Below are positions 44,693 to 53,074 of a stretch of 64,000 nt of DNA, piece by piece (within the stretch, counting starts at the first letter, position 1; every line of letters begins with the position of its first letter). The notes beneath the pieces were generated by a model that was not told the DNA's origin, did no database searches, and saw nothing but the letters and a program-made list of their open reading frames with translations. The stretch comes from Burkholderia ambifaria AMMD (GTDB lineage Bacteria > Pseudomonadota > Gammaproteobacteria > Burkholderiales > Burkholderiaceae). Both the position numbers and the translations under genes were made by a program. The stretch covers positions 992,001-1,056,000 of the forward strand of contig NC_008392.1 of the NCBI RefSeq assembly GCF_000203915.1, in the 5' to 3' direction.

Positions 44693-46174
44693 ATGCAGAG
44701 ATTTGAAAACTTTATCGATGGTAGGCGCGTTCCGTCAGCGTCCGGGAAGTGGTTGCCGAGTCTTGACCCATATCGTAACGAGACGTGGTGCGAGATCCCG
44801 GATAGCACCGCAGAGGACGTCGATGCGGCGGTGAAGGCTGCGCGTGCCGCATTCCTGTCACCGTCCTGGGCCGGAGCGTCGGCGACCGCGCGGGGCGCGA
44901 TGCTTCGTCGACTCGGAGACTTGATCACTGAGAACGCGCAGCGGCTCGCGGAGATCGAGGTTCGAGACAACGGAAAGCTTCTGAGCGAGATGTTGATTCA
45001 ACTGCGTAATCTCCCACAGTGGTACTACTACTATGGTGGCCTCGCGGACAAAATCGAAGGCAGTGTCTTGCCGATCGAGAAGAAGGATCACTTCGTTTAC
45101 ACGACGTGGGAACCGCTCGGCGTTGTGGCTGCCATTACGGCGTGGAACTCCCCGTTGCTGCTGCTGACCTGGAAGCTGGCGCCGGGGCTTGCCGCGGGCA
45201 ATACATTCGTCGTCAAGCCGTCGGAGTTTGCCAGCGCATCGACACTCGCATTTGCGGAACTCTTCGAGAAGGCCGGATTCCCCCCGGGTGTGATCAACGT
45301 AGTGTGTGGAACCGGGCAGGCCGTTGGTGCGCCGCTTGTCACGCATCCGGACGTGGCAAAAATCGCGTTCACTGGATCCGATGCGGCTGGCAAGGCGATC
45401 AATCGGGCCGCCGCGGAAGATCTGAAGCACGTCACCCTGGAACTCGGTGGGAAGTCGCCGAACATCGTATTTGAGGATGCGGACCTCGATGCCGCGGCGG
45501 CGGGTGTGGCGTCCGGCATTTTTGCCGCGGCCGGTCAGACTTGCATTGCCGGTTCGCGGTTACTGCTGCAGCGTTCGATTTACGACGGGTTTCTCGAGAA
45601 GATCCGTCAAATGGCGCAGGACGTGAAGATCGGTGATCCGCTCGAGCCGGACACTCAGTACGGACCTCTCGCCAACGTGCCTCACTACAACAAGGTTCTG
45701 AGTTGCATCGCGGATGCGCGGAAGGAGGGGGCCGTGTTGGTGTGGGGCGGCAAGCCGTACGATCATCCCAACGGCGGCCTCTTCGTGGAGCCGACCATCT
45801 TCCGGGACGTCGATAACAACTCCCAGCTGGCACAGCGTGAGATCTTTGGGCCGGTCCTTGCTGTTATTCGGTTTGAAGACGAGGAAGAGGCACTGGCATT
45901 GGCCAACCATTCGGATTTCGGCCTCGCGGCAGGTGTATGGACGAAGGACATGGCGCGCGTGTTCCGAATGACGAAGGGATTGCAATCGGGCACGGTGTGG
46001 GTCAATACGTACCGAGCGCTCAGTTACATGGCGCCGTTTGGCGGCGTGAAGGACAGTGGCCTCGGGCGAGAAAGTGGGCAGGAGATGATCAAAGCGTACA
46101 TGCAAAACAAGACGGTCTGGATCAACAACGCTACCGGGAAACCTGCCAATCCGTTCGTCATGCGGCTCGAGTAG
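44693..46174 (+). CDS. NAD(P)-dependent aldehyde dehydrogenase
   Basis: A 493-residue enzyme that oxidises an aldehyde to the acid. The catalytic Glu250 lies in VTLELGGKSPN and the nucleophile Cys284 in GQTCIAGSR. Cofactor and oligomerisation parts (WNSPLLLLTWKLAPGLAAGN, FTGSDAAGK, EIFGPVLAV, PFGGVKDSGLGRE) are complete. It is 240 bp after the aminotransferase and 200 bp before the decarboxylase subunits. It most simply oxidises the aldehyde made by that decarboxylase. Confidence 0.95.
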   Translation: MQRFENFIDGRRVPSASGKWLPSLDPYRNETWCEIPDSTAEDVDAAVKAARAAFLSPSWAGASATARGAMLRRLGDLITENAQRLAEIEVRDNGKLLSEMLIQLRNLPQWYYYYGGLADKIEGSVLPIEKKDHFVYTTWEPLGVVAAITAWNSPLLLLTWKLAPGLAAGNTFVVKPSEFASASTLAFAELFEKAGFPPGVINVVCGTGQAVGAPLVTHPDVAKIAFTGSDAAGKAINRAAAEDLKHVTLELGGKSPNIVFEDADLDAAAAGVASGIFAAAGQTCIAGSRLLLQRSIYDGFLEKIRQMAQDVKIGDPLEPDTQYGPLANVPHYNKVLSCIADARKEGAVLVWGGKPYDHPNGGLFVEPTIFRDVDNNSQLAQREIFGPVLAVIRFEDEEEALALANHSDFGLAAGVWTKDMARVFRMTKGLQSGTVWVNTYRALSYMAPFGGVKDSGLGRESGQEMIKAYMQNKTVWINNATGKPANPFVMRLE

Positions 46175-46377
46175 CTTGTGAGGTAATCCGTATGACCTTG
46201 GAGAGGTCGTACGCGTTCAGCCTCACGACTCTTTCCAGGGCGCCTTTAGATCTTTACCTCGACAAGGCGTCGGTTGATTTCGCACTACTGAGTTAATGCC
46301 TTGACGGACAACAATAACGGGCATGGAAGCCAGTGCGGGATCGTAGGCTTGCTGTATCTACTTGGTCTCATATTCCG

Positions 46378-46914
46378 ATGACTTCAGACGCTGATCAGAA
46401 CATTCGTCCTTGGCAGCATGACATTCATTCAGCCTTCAAGACTTCCAATGTCGGGCACATTTCCTACGTGCCGGATGGAGGGCATCGTGGGTTGATTCAT
46501 TTGTGTGAGCAGGACGCCGACATTGGTACCACCGTATTGACAACGGAAGAGGAGGGCGTCGCGCTGTCAGCCGGGCTATGGCTCGGTGGGAAGCGAAGTG
46601 TGGTTCTCATGCAGTCTTCGGGGGTTGGCAACTGCTTGAACATGTTCACGCTCGCAGAAAACTGTCGCCTCCCGTTGGTCCTCTTGGTCACGATGCGAGG
46701 AGAGTTTGCCGAGTTCATACCGTGGCAGATTCCGATGGGGAAGCGAGCCGGTGCGGCTCTGGAATTGATGGGATTCGACGTGTTTCGCGCGGAGGATCCG
46801 GAAGCCGTCGGGGAGATTTGCTCGGGTGCGCTTGATCACGCGTTCTACTCGAATCGATGCGTCGCAGTTCTCCTGGCACAGCGACTTATCGGTCGCAAAA
46901 ATTGGGCAAAGTAA
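46378..46914 (+). CDS. TPP-dependent decarboxylase, alpha (PYR) subunit, phosphonopyruvate/sulfopyruvate decarboxylase-like
   Basis: A 178-residue protein equal to the N-terminal (PYR) half of 2-oxo acid decarboxylases. It has TTVLTTEEEGVALSAGLWLG with the catalytic Glu, MQSSGVGNCLNMF, and CRLPLVLLVTMRGEF. Split enzymes of this kind are known for sulfopyruvate (ComD) and related to phosphonopyruvate decarboxylase. The ATG at 46378 begins before the first helix, and no strong ribosome site is seen. The beta subunit starts 13 bp downstream. The complex should decarboxylate a 2-oxo acid to an aldehyde; the substrate is inferred to come from the aminotransferase. Confidence 0.85.
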   Translation: MTSDADQNIRPWQHDIHSAFKTSNVGHISYVPDGGHRGLIHLCEQDADIGTTVLTTEEEGVALSAGLWLGGKRSVVLMQSSGVGNCLNMFTLAENCRLPLVLLVTMRGEFAEFIPWQIPMGKRAGAALELMGFDVFRAEDPEAVGEICSGALDHAFYSNRCVAVLLAQRLIGRKNWAK

Positions 46915-46927
46915 AGGTAGAGCAAAG

Positions 46928-47497
46928 ATGAATGAACTTCGATTGGAACGCCGCGCCGCAGTTGCACACCTGCTTGATGACAGGAAGGAATCGATCGTCG
47001 TCGCGGGCCTGGGATCACCGATCTACGATGTCTTTGCGGCGGGCGATCATTCGCTCAATTTCTACGACTGGGGCGCGATGGGCTCAGCAGCCATGGTGGG
47101 CCTCGGTCTCGCCCTTGCACAGCCGCGGCGTCCCGTCATCGTATTCACCGGCGACGGCGAGATGCTCATGGGCCTGGGTGCATTTGCGACGATCGCTCAA
47201 CATTGCCCGCCGAACCTCGCAATCGTCGTGCTCGACAACGAACAGTATGCGGAAACGGGAATGCAGCGTACCGCGACAGGCATCGGAACTGATCTGGCTG
47301 CAGTGGCCCGGGGCTGTGGGCTCAAGAATGCGGTCACGCTTACCTCGGACAGCGAATTGACATTGCTGAAGGAGAAAATTCAGGCGTGCGATGGCACGAA
47401 AGTCGCGGTCCTGAAGATCGTACCGGGTGACCAGCCGAGAACGATTCCGATGCGGGATGGTGCAGCGATCGCAAACCGCTTCATTCTCGCTCTGTAG
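46928..47497 (+). CDS. TPP-dependent decarboxylase, beta (PP-binding) subunit
   Basis: A 189-residue protein equal to the TPP-binding half. The diphosphate/Mg motif GDGEMLMGLGAFATIA...NLAIVVLDNEQY is clear (GDGE, then Asn in DNEQY). It also has FYDWGAMGSAAMVGLGLALA as in ComE-like subunits. It follows the alpha subunit by 13 bp and both are needed for activity. Length fits the split sulfopyruvate/phosphonopyruvate decarboxylase subunits. The substrate is not determined by sequence alone. Confidence 0.87.
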   Translation: MNELRLERRAAVAHLLDDRKESIVVAGLGSPIYDVFAAGDHSLNFYDWGAMGSAAMVGLGLALAQPRRPVIVFTGDGEMLMGLGAFATIAQHCPPNLAIVVLDNEQYAETGMQRTATGIGTDLAAVARGCGLKNAVTLTSDSELTLLKEKIQACDGTKVAVLKIVPGDQPRTIPMRDGAAIANRFILAL

Positions 47498-47657
47498 AAG
47501 ATTACGATCCGGCATCAGGGAAGTTCGATAGGAGGGCCCGGTGAATCTGCTCAATAAGCAACGAGGAAGTTGTGTAAATGGCAGGTTGACGGACTGAATC
47601 GCCGAGAGCCGGCCTTCACGCATCGTGCAGAACCATGTCGAAACATAAAAGAGGAAA

Positions 47658-49370
47658 ATGATGGAGAGCGGAATCGACCATCACGGAGACGCGGTTGAAG
47701 AGTTTGATTACATCATCGTCGGCGCGGGTTCGGCCGGTTGTACGCTAGCGGCTCGGTTAAGCGAGGATGCCAGTGTTTCCGTGCTTCTGCTCGAGGCCGG
47801 CGGGCGAGACAAAAATATCTGGATTCATATCCCGGTCGGGTATATCAAGACGCTGGATATGCCGCGGCTCAACTGGAGATTCTGGTCCGAACCGGATCCG
47901 TACACTTACAATCGACCGATTTCGATTCCGCGCGGCCGTGTGCTCGGTGGGACGAGCTCTATCAATGCGATGCTTTATGTGCGCGGCGAGAGGCAAGACT
48001 ACGACGGTTGGGTTGCGCTTGGGAACCGCGGCTGGTCGTGGGACGAGGTTCTGCCGTACTTCTGCAAAGCGGAGAACTGGGAGGGTACGCCGGCGCCGTG
48101 GCGCGGAAGAGGCGGGCCTTTGAATACCAGGGATCTCTACGAGCATGGTGAAGTTCCCGATGCGATCATTGCCGCCGCAGCGCAGTGTGGTTATCCGATC
48201 AATCCGGATTACAACTCGGGTGACACGGAAGGGTTCGGATACTTTCAGGTTACGCAAAAAAATGGCCGTCGCTGGTCGACGAGCCGGGCGTATTTGCGGC
48301 CGGTGATGGGGCGTCCGAATCTCAAGGTTGAAACTGAAGCACACGCAACGTCGGTCACGTTAGCGGGAAAACGCGCAACGGGTGTTACCTTTGTGCAACG
48401 AGGGCGAGCTCGTGCCGTCAAGGCTCGTCGAGAGGTGATATTGGCGGCTGGCGCGGTGCAGTCGCCGCAGCTTCTGGAGCTCTCCGGCATCGGGAACCCC
48501 GAAATTTTGCGAGCTCACGGGATACCGGTGCGTCACGCGTTGCCTGGGGTGGGCGAGAATTACCAGGACCACTTCATCGTGCGCATGTCCTGGCGGGTAA
48601 CCAGGCCAATTACGGTTAACGAGAAGGTGCATGGTCTGAACCTCGCTAAAGAGGTCGTCAAGTATGCGTTCAAGCGACGCGGTGTGCTGACGTTCGCAGC
48701 AGGGGTGGTGTGCGGTTATGTGCGTACCAAGCCGGACGTTGCGACGCCGGACATCCAATATACGATTGCTGATGCGACATTCAAGGATCCCGTGAAGCGG
48801 GTTTTGGACCCGGAGCCGGGCATGACCATTGGCCCGTCTCCGTTGCGTCCGGTCAGTCGCGGGTCGATACACATTGCGTCGGCGGATCCGATGGCTGCGC
48901 CCAAAATATGTCCGAATTTCCTGCATGCGGAAAGCGATCGCGTGACGCTGGTGGATGGCATGAAGATCGCGCGGCAAATTGCTTCTGCACCTGCACTTTC
49001 ATCGTATATCTCGCACGAAGTGGGGCCCGGGTCCTCGGCTGGCAGTGACGATGAGCTGCTCGATTTTGCCAGGCGAACCGGGGCCACGATTCATCACCCT
49101 GTCGGAACGGCGAAGATGGGGAGCGACGAGATGGCGGTGGTCGACGAGCGACTTCGGGTGCGTGGTATCGACGGATTGCGTGTAGTCGACGCATCCGTTA
49201 TGCCGACAATCGTGTCAGGCAATACAAACGCTCCAGTCATCATGATTGCCGAGAAGGCATCGGACATGATCAAGCAGGACGCGAAAAATAACACCGGCGG
49301 AAGCAGCAAGATATCGATCAGTCGAGAACCACTTTCGCGCGATTCAGAATCTTCCTCGCCCGTTCGATAA
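47658..49370 (+). CDS. GMC-family FAD oxidoreductase (choline/alcohol dehydrogenase-like)
   Basis: A 570-residue flavoenzyme. The FAD site IIVGAGSAGCTLAARLSE is at residues 19-36. The GMC signatures GRVLGGTSSINAMLYVRG and AGAVQSPQLLELSGIG follow. The C-terminal His region THPVG-type (IHHPVGTAKMG) and VSGNTNAPVIMIAEKASDMI are present. It oxidises a primary alcohol to an aldehyde with FAD. It is 160 bp after the decarboxylase genes in the same direction. It could feed the aldehyde dehydrogenase with an alcohol-derived aldehyde. The 3' end overlaps the convergent CitE-like gene by 53 bp. Confidence 0.94.
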   Translation: MMESGIDHHGDAVEEFDYIIVGAGSAGCTLAARLSEDASVSVLLLEAGGRDKNIWIHIPVGYIKTLDMPRLNWRFWSEPDPYTYNRPISIPRGRVLGGTSSINAMLYVRGERQDYDGWVALGNRGWSWDEVLPYFCKAENWEGTPAPWRGRGGPLNTRDLYEHGEVPDAIIAAAAQCGYPINPDYNSGDTEGFGYFQVTQKNGRRWSTSRAYLRPVMGRPNLKVETEAHATSVTLAGKRATGVTFVQRGRARAVKARREVILAAGAVQSPQLLELSGIGNPEILRAHGIPVRHALPGVGENYQDHFIVRMSWRVTRPITVNEKVHGLNLAKEVVKYAFKRRGVLTFAAGVVCGYVRTKPDVATPDIQYTIADATFKDPVKRVLDPEPGMTIGPSPLRPVSRGSIHIASADPMAAPKICPNFLHAESDRVTLVDGMKIARQIASAPALSSYISHEVGPGSSAGSDDELLDFARRTGATIHHPVGTAKMGSDEMAVVDERLRVRGIDGLRVVDASVMPTIVSGNTNAPVIMIAEKASDMIKQDAKNNTGGSSKISISREPLSRDSESSSPVR

Positions 49371-50202
49371 CCGGTCGGTCAATCATGCGGCCATCCATCA
49401 TGACCGCGTGCGTATTTTGCGTTGCGGTAATGACTCTCTCGGCCCATTCGATTTCGGCTGCAGAGGGAGCGAAGATCGCTTGTGTCAACGCGAGCTGAGT
49501 TGGATGGACGCAAAGCTTGCCGAGGAACCCGAGGTTGCGTTCGAAGCGAGCAGAGTGTTCGAACACATCCAGATCGGCAATATTTTCGGTGACGCCGGCG
49601 ATTGGGGCAGGCAGGCCGGCAGAACGCGAAGCCACAACGATTCTCGAGCTCGGATATATCAGGCCGACGTGCTCGTCGGGCGGGAGGTCGACGTCGGTCT
49701 GATAGTCCATGTTGCCAAATGCAAGACGGCAGAGTGGCTGCGCAGACGCGATTTCGTCGACACGGACCACCGCTCGGGCCGTCTCAATCATTCCGACAAG
49801 CGTCGTGTTGGGGGGAAGTGCCTCCTGGGCCATGGTCACTTGATCCGCCGAATCGACCATGGTCAGAAATACGCCAGCGATTTGACCGGAGATCCGGTGC
49901 AACGCCGCGGCATCAAGATGGAAGTCGCTGCTACTCACGGGATTGACGCGGATGGCTACTCGACGGCCGTCCGAGTTAGCGAGGAAAGCGATTGTGTTGT
50001 GTCTTGCGACGTTCTTGCTGGACGCTATGACCGAGGCCTCCCAGTCGATGATGACGACATTTGCGTCGCTCTGCAGCGCTTTCGGGAAACGCTCGGGGCG
50101 ATCGCCAGGGACGAACAGAAAAGACGTCGCACTTTCCAGCAGTCGCTGGTCGCTCGAGTCTCGAGGCGCGCGCTCGGAAGGGGACAGCGTAGATTGCTTC
50201 AT
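49318..50202 (-). CDS. CitE/HpcH-HpaI family lyase-like protein
   Basis: A 294-residue TIM-barrel protein like citrate lyase beta and (S)-citramalyl/malyl-CoA lyases. It has the start SFLFVPGDRPERFPKAL, the Glu in VGMIETARAV, and GFLGKLCVHPTQ. The usual 'DLEDAV' near residue 53 is changed to DWEASV, so one acidic residue of that block is missing. Activity may therefore differ from the classic CoA-ester cleavage. It forms a minus-strand unit with a thioesterase and a CoA-transferase (about 20-bp gaps). Confidence 0.85.
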   Translation of the reverse strand: MKQSTLSPSERAPRDSSDQRLLESATSFLFVPGDRPERFPKALQSDANVVIIDWEASVIASSKNVARHNTIAFLANSDGRRVAIRVNPVSSSDFHLDAAALHRISGQIAGVFLTMVDSADQVTMAQEALPPNTTLVGMIETARAVVRVDEIASAQPLCRLAFGNMDYQTDVDLPPDEHVGLIYPSSRIVVASRSAGLPAPIAGVTENIADLDVFEHSARFERNLGFLGKLCVHPTQLALTQAIFAPSAAEIEWAERVITATQNTHAVMMDGRMIDRPVIERARKILNRAKVVLD

Positions 50203-50221
50203 ATGCGTCCTTTGTCGAAAT

Positions 50222-50638
50222 TCATAGCACTTTCCAGATCGACGTTGCGCTCGCTACGAGGGCGCCGGACTCGTCCGACACGGTCGACTGGAGAAAGCAG
50301 ATTTGCCGCCCCTTCCGCATGAAATGGCTGCAAGCTGTCAGGGTTCCCTCGCGTGCTGCCCGCATGTACTGGATGTTCATCTCGAGTGTCGCGCCTGCCC
50401 CCACGTGATGTTTGAGCAGGTGCCCCATCGAGATGTCGAGGAGTGTCGCGGTTATCCCCCCATGCAGAGAGCCTTGCGGGTTATACATGAAGTCGCGAAT
50501 CGGCATCGTGACGGTACATGAGGTTTCACCGTACTCGACGCTCATCCCGAACAGGCGGGCCAGAAAAAAGGTATTGAAGTCTTGGCGGTACGTCTGGATT
50601 GCGTTCTCGAACGCGATCCGTGCTTGTGATTCGTCCAT
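50222..50638 (-). CDS. Hotdog-fold acyl-CoA thioesterase (PaaI-like)
   Basis: A 138-residue hotdog protein with the motif PQGSLHGGITATLLDISMGH, in which the His-Gly-Gly and Asp are the usual active-site part of PaaI-like thioesterases. The rest (LEMNIQYMRAAREGTLTACS) fits too. It hydrolyses acyl-CoA to free acid and CoA. It lies between the CoA-transferase (21-bp gap) and the CitE-like gene. It may release product or rescue CoA in that pathway. Confidence 0.92.
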   Translation of the reverse strand: MDESQARIAFENAIQTYRQDFNTFFLARLFGMSVEYGETSCTVTMPIRDFMYNPQGSLHGGITATLLDISMGHLLKHHVGAGATLEMNIQYMRAAREGTLTACSHFMRKGRQICFLQSTVSDESGALVASATSIWKVL

Positions 50639-50659
50639 GATATTGAGTACGTTTTCTGG

Positions 50660-51916
50660 CTATTGTTGAGCGGTTTGCTCCGCCCGATCGCGAATCACGC
50701 CCCGAGCGGCCAGTTCATCGAGTTGATGCGCGGAGAGCCCGAGAAGCGATTCGAGGATCTCACGCGTGTGCTGGCCCAGCATCGGTGGTGGCGATGCGTG
50801 GGTCATGGGCGCATCGTCCAGGCGAACCGGGTTTGTGATGTTTTTCACCACCCCTGCAATGGGATGATCCATCGAAAGAATCATCCCGCGCTCGGTCAGT
50901 TGCGCAGCTTCACACACTTCGCCCACTGTCCGAATCAAGCCGCACGGGACGCCAGCGTTACCCAACTTTTCGACCCAATCAGCTCTGCTGTTGCCCCGGA
51001 GGAGCGCGGCAACCAACGGCCGCAACTCGTGTCGATTGCTCACGCGCAGTGGTGCAGTTGCAAAGCGTGGATCGTCGACCAGATCGGACGCATTGGCCAC
51101 CTCGCAGAACAGTTTCCAGAATTTGTCGTTCGCCACACCCAGATTGATCCATCCATCGGATGCCTGGAAGGTCTCGTACGGGCAGATGGTCGGGTGTTCG
51201 TTACCCCGTCGGGTCGGCGATGCCCCGGTGGAGAAGTAAATGCCCGCGTTGAAGGTGAGCAACGAAGCGAGTGCATCCAGCATTGAAATTTGAACCGAGC
51301 GTGCAACGCCAGTTCGATTTCGTTCGTACAGTGCCGAGAGGATGCCTTGTACGGCGAAGAGGCCCGCGATCATGTCCGCGATCGATGTGCCAACCTTGGT
51401 CGGTTGGCCGCTCGGGTCGCCCGTAATGTCCATGACGCCGGCTTCACCCTGCACGATCAGATCGTAACCAGGGCGCTGCGCATCGGGCCCTTGTGAGCCG
51501 AAACCAGAGATCGAGCAGCAGATCAGCCGGGGATTGATACTTCGCAACGTCTCGTGATCGAGGCCGAGGCGCTTCATGGCGCCGGGTCGGAAGTTGTCAA
51601 CGACGACATCCGCGGTCTCGATCATTCTCAGCAGAATCTGTCGTCCCGCGTCGCTCTTCAGGTCGATCGCACAACTACGCTTGTTACGGTTGACGGACAG
51701 AAAGTAGGCGCTTTCGCCTGCGACGAACGGCGGCCCGAACGCTCGGCTGTCGTCCCCGCTGGTGGGTTCCTCGATCTTGATGACGTCAGCGCCGAGATCG
51801 GCCAGATGCATGGTCGCGAATGGACCTGACACGACTCGGGTTAGATCGACAATCCGTATTCCCTCAAGGGGGCGTGCTGACGTGCCGCTATCGAACGTTG
51901 CGAATCCCGCGTCCAT
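50660..51916 (-). CDS. CaiB/BaiF (class III) CoA-transferase
   Basis: A 418-residue enzyme moving CoA from one acyl group to another. Family parts: PLEGIRIVDLTRVVSGPFAT, LADLGADVIKIEEPTSGD, FLSVNRNKRSCAIDL, and the catalytic Asp152 in RPGYDLIVQGEAGVMDITG. The ATG at 51916 follows GAGGAG. It is the first gene of the transferase-thioesterase-lyase unit and diverges from a LysR regulator. It would activate a carboxylic acid, possibly the acid made by the aldehyde dehydrogenase (inferred). Confidence 0.93.
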   Translation of the reverse strand: MDAGFATFDSGTSARPLEGIRIVDLTRVVSGPFATMHLADLGADVIKIEEPTSGDDSRAFGPPFVAGESAYFLSVNRNKRSCAIDLKSDAGRQILLRMIETADVVVDNFRPGAMKRLGLDHETLRSINPRLICCSISGFGSQGPDAQRPGYDLIVQGEAGVMDITGDPSGQPTKVGTSIADMIAGLFAVQGILSALYERNRTGVARSVQISMLDALASLLTFNAGIYFSTGASPTRRGNEHPTICPYETFQASDGWINLGVANDKFWKLFCEVANASDLVDDPRFATAPLRVSNRHELRPLVAALLRGNSRADWVEKLGNAGVPCGLIRTVGEVCEAAQLTERGMILSMDHPIAGVVKNITNPVRLDDAPMTHASPPPMLGQHTREILESLLGLSAHQLDELAARGVIRDRAEQTAQQ

Positions 51917-51958
51917 CTGGCTCTCCTCAATGTGTCTGAGCCAGCATAGCGGCAGCAT

Positions 51959-51986
51959 CTATATTTCTGAAATGGATTTTCTATAT
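51959..51986. promoter_or_regulatory. AT-rich LysR-type box between CaiB and LysR genes
   Basis: CTATATTTCTGAAATGGATT followed by TTCTATAT is an imperfect inverted repeat with ATATAG-like ends and the T-N11-A pattern of LysR regulators. It is in the 123-bp divergent gap, much more AT-rich than the flanks. Confidence 0.5.
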
Positions 51987-52039
51987 CTAAACATTCATGT
52001 AAAGTATGATCGATTGTCTTCGCGATAAAGGTCACCGGG

Positions 52040-52942
52040 ATGAACCTCCGCTCCGTAGATTTGAACCTGCTTGTCATCTTCGATGCGCTTATGCGGGAGC
52101 GGAATGTGACGCGGGCCGCGCTGAGAATTCCGATGAGTCAGCCTGCCATGAGCAACGCGCTGTCCAGACTTCGTCATCTGTTCAAGGATGATCTGTTCAT
52201 TCGTTCCGGCGGGGCGATGGAGCCCACGCCGCGGGCCATTGAGCTCGGTGAGTCCGTGCGGCAGATTCTTCGGCAGACAGAGCGGCTGATGTCGAGCGAC
52301 GTCAATTTCGATCCCGCGACGAGTGAGCGTGAATTCACCGCGCGAATGTCCGATCTGGTCGGTTGCCTGTTGTTGCCCCAGCTACTCGCTACGTTGTCGG
52401 AATCCGCACCACGCGTCACGCTGGACGTACTCCACCTGTCACCGGAGCGAACGATCAAGGCGCTGGAAAGCGACGAACTGGATTTCGGTGTCAGCATGCA
52501 ATTGCAACCCGCGCCGAATATACGGAGCGAGAAGCTGTTCATGGACCAGATGGTGTGCGTCATGCGCGCCGATCACCCGCTGACGAAGGGCAAGCTGACG
52601 CTCCAGCGTTTTCTGAATGCGGATCATCTTCGGGTGGCGATGAGCCCGACCGACATACGTTTTGTCGATAACGTCCTGGCCGACCAGGGTTATTCCCGGA
52701 ATGTGGTGGCGAAGGTCCCGCATTGGCTGCTGATCCCGCCGATCCTTCGCGAGACTCAACTGATCGCCGTCATTTCCGGCAAGCTGGCTGCGCGTTTCGC
52801 ATCGGAACCATTGGCGGTGCGCGCATTGCCATTCCCGTCGGAGCCATTCTCGTGGGACATCTACTGGCATCGTCGCAACGACAACAGCGTGGCGCACAAA
52901 TGGATGCGGAGCCTGATTGCCAGTACCTGCGCCTCGCTCTGA
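52040..52942 (+). CDS. LysR-family regulator (NodD/SyrM-like group)
   Basis: A 300-residue regulator. The helix-turn-helix lies in residues 1-65 (LRSVDLNLLVIFDALMRERN, VTRAALRIPMSQPAMSNALS, DDLFIRS). The form 'DLNLLVIFDALM...SQPAMSNALSRLR..F.DDLFIR' is typical of the NodD-like subgroup. The C-terminal 200 residues form the effector domain. It diverges from the CaiB gene and most likely controls the transferase-thioesterase-lyase unit. Confidence 0.92.
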   Translation: MNLRSVDLNLLVIFDALMRERNVTRAALRIPMSQPAMSNALSRLRHLFKDDLFIRSGGAMEPTPRAIELGESVRQILRQTERLMSSDVNFDPATSEREFTARMSDLVGCLLLPQLLATLSESAPRVTLDVLHLSPERTIKALESDELDFGVSMQLQPAPNIRSEKLFMDQMVCVMRADHPLTKGKLTLQRFLNADHLRVAMSPTDIRFVDNVLADQGYSRNVVAKVPHWLLIPPILRETQLIAVISGKLAARFASEPLAVRALPFPSEPFSWDIYWHRRNDNSVAHKWMRSLIASTCASL

Positions 52943-53074
52943 CGGTCCGGTTGCGATGAACCGATTTTTTCCGCAATAGGGTGGCGATATTTCGCATTGG
53001 GTCACTAGCGCCCGACGCGTAGCCTCAACGTGTGGGCCCGGAAAGTAGTACGCCGCCTGCCCTGATCTGCAAGC

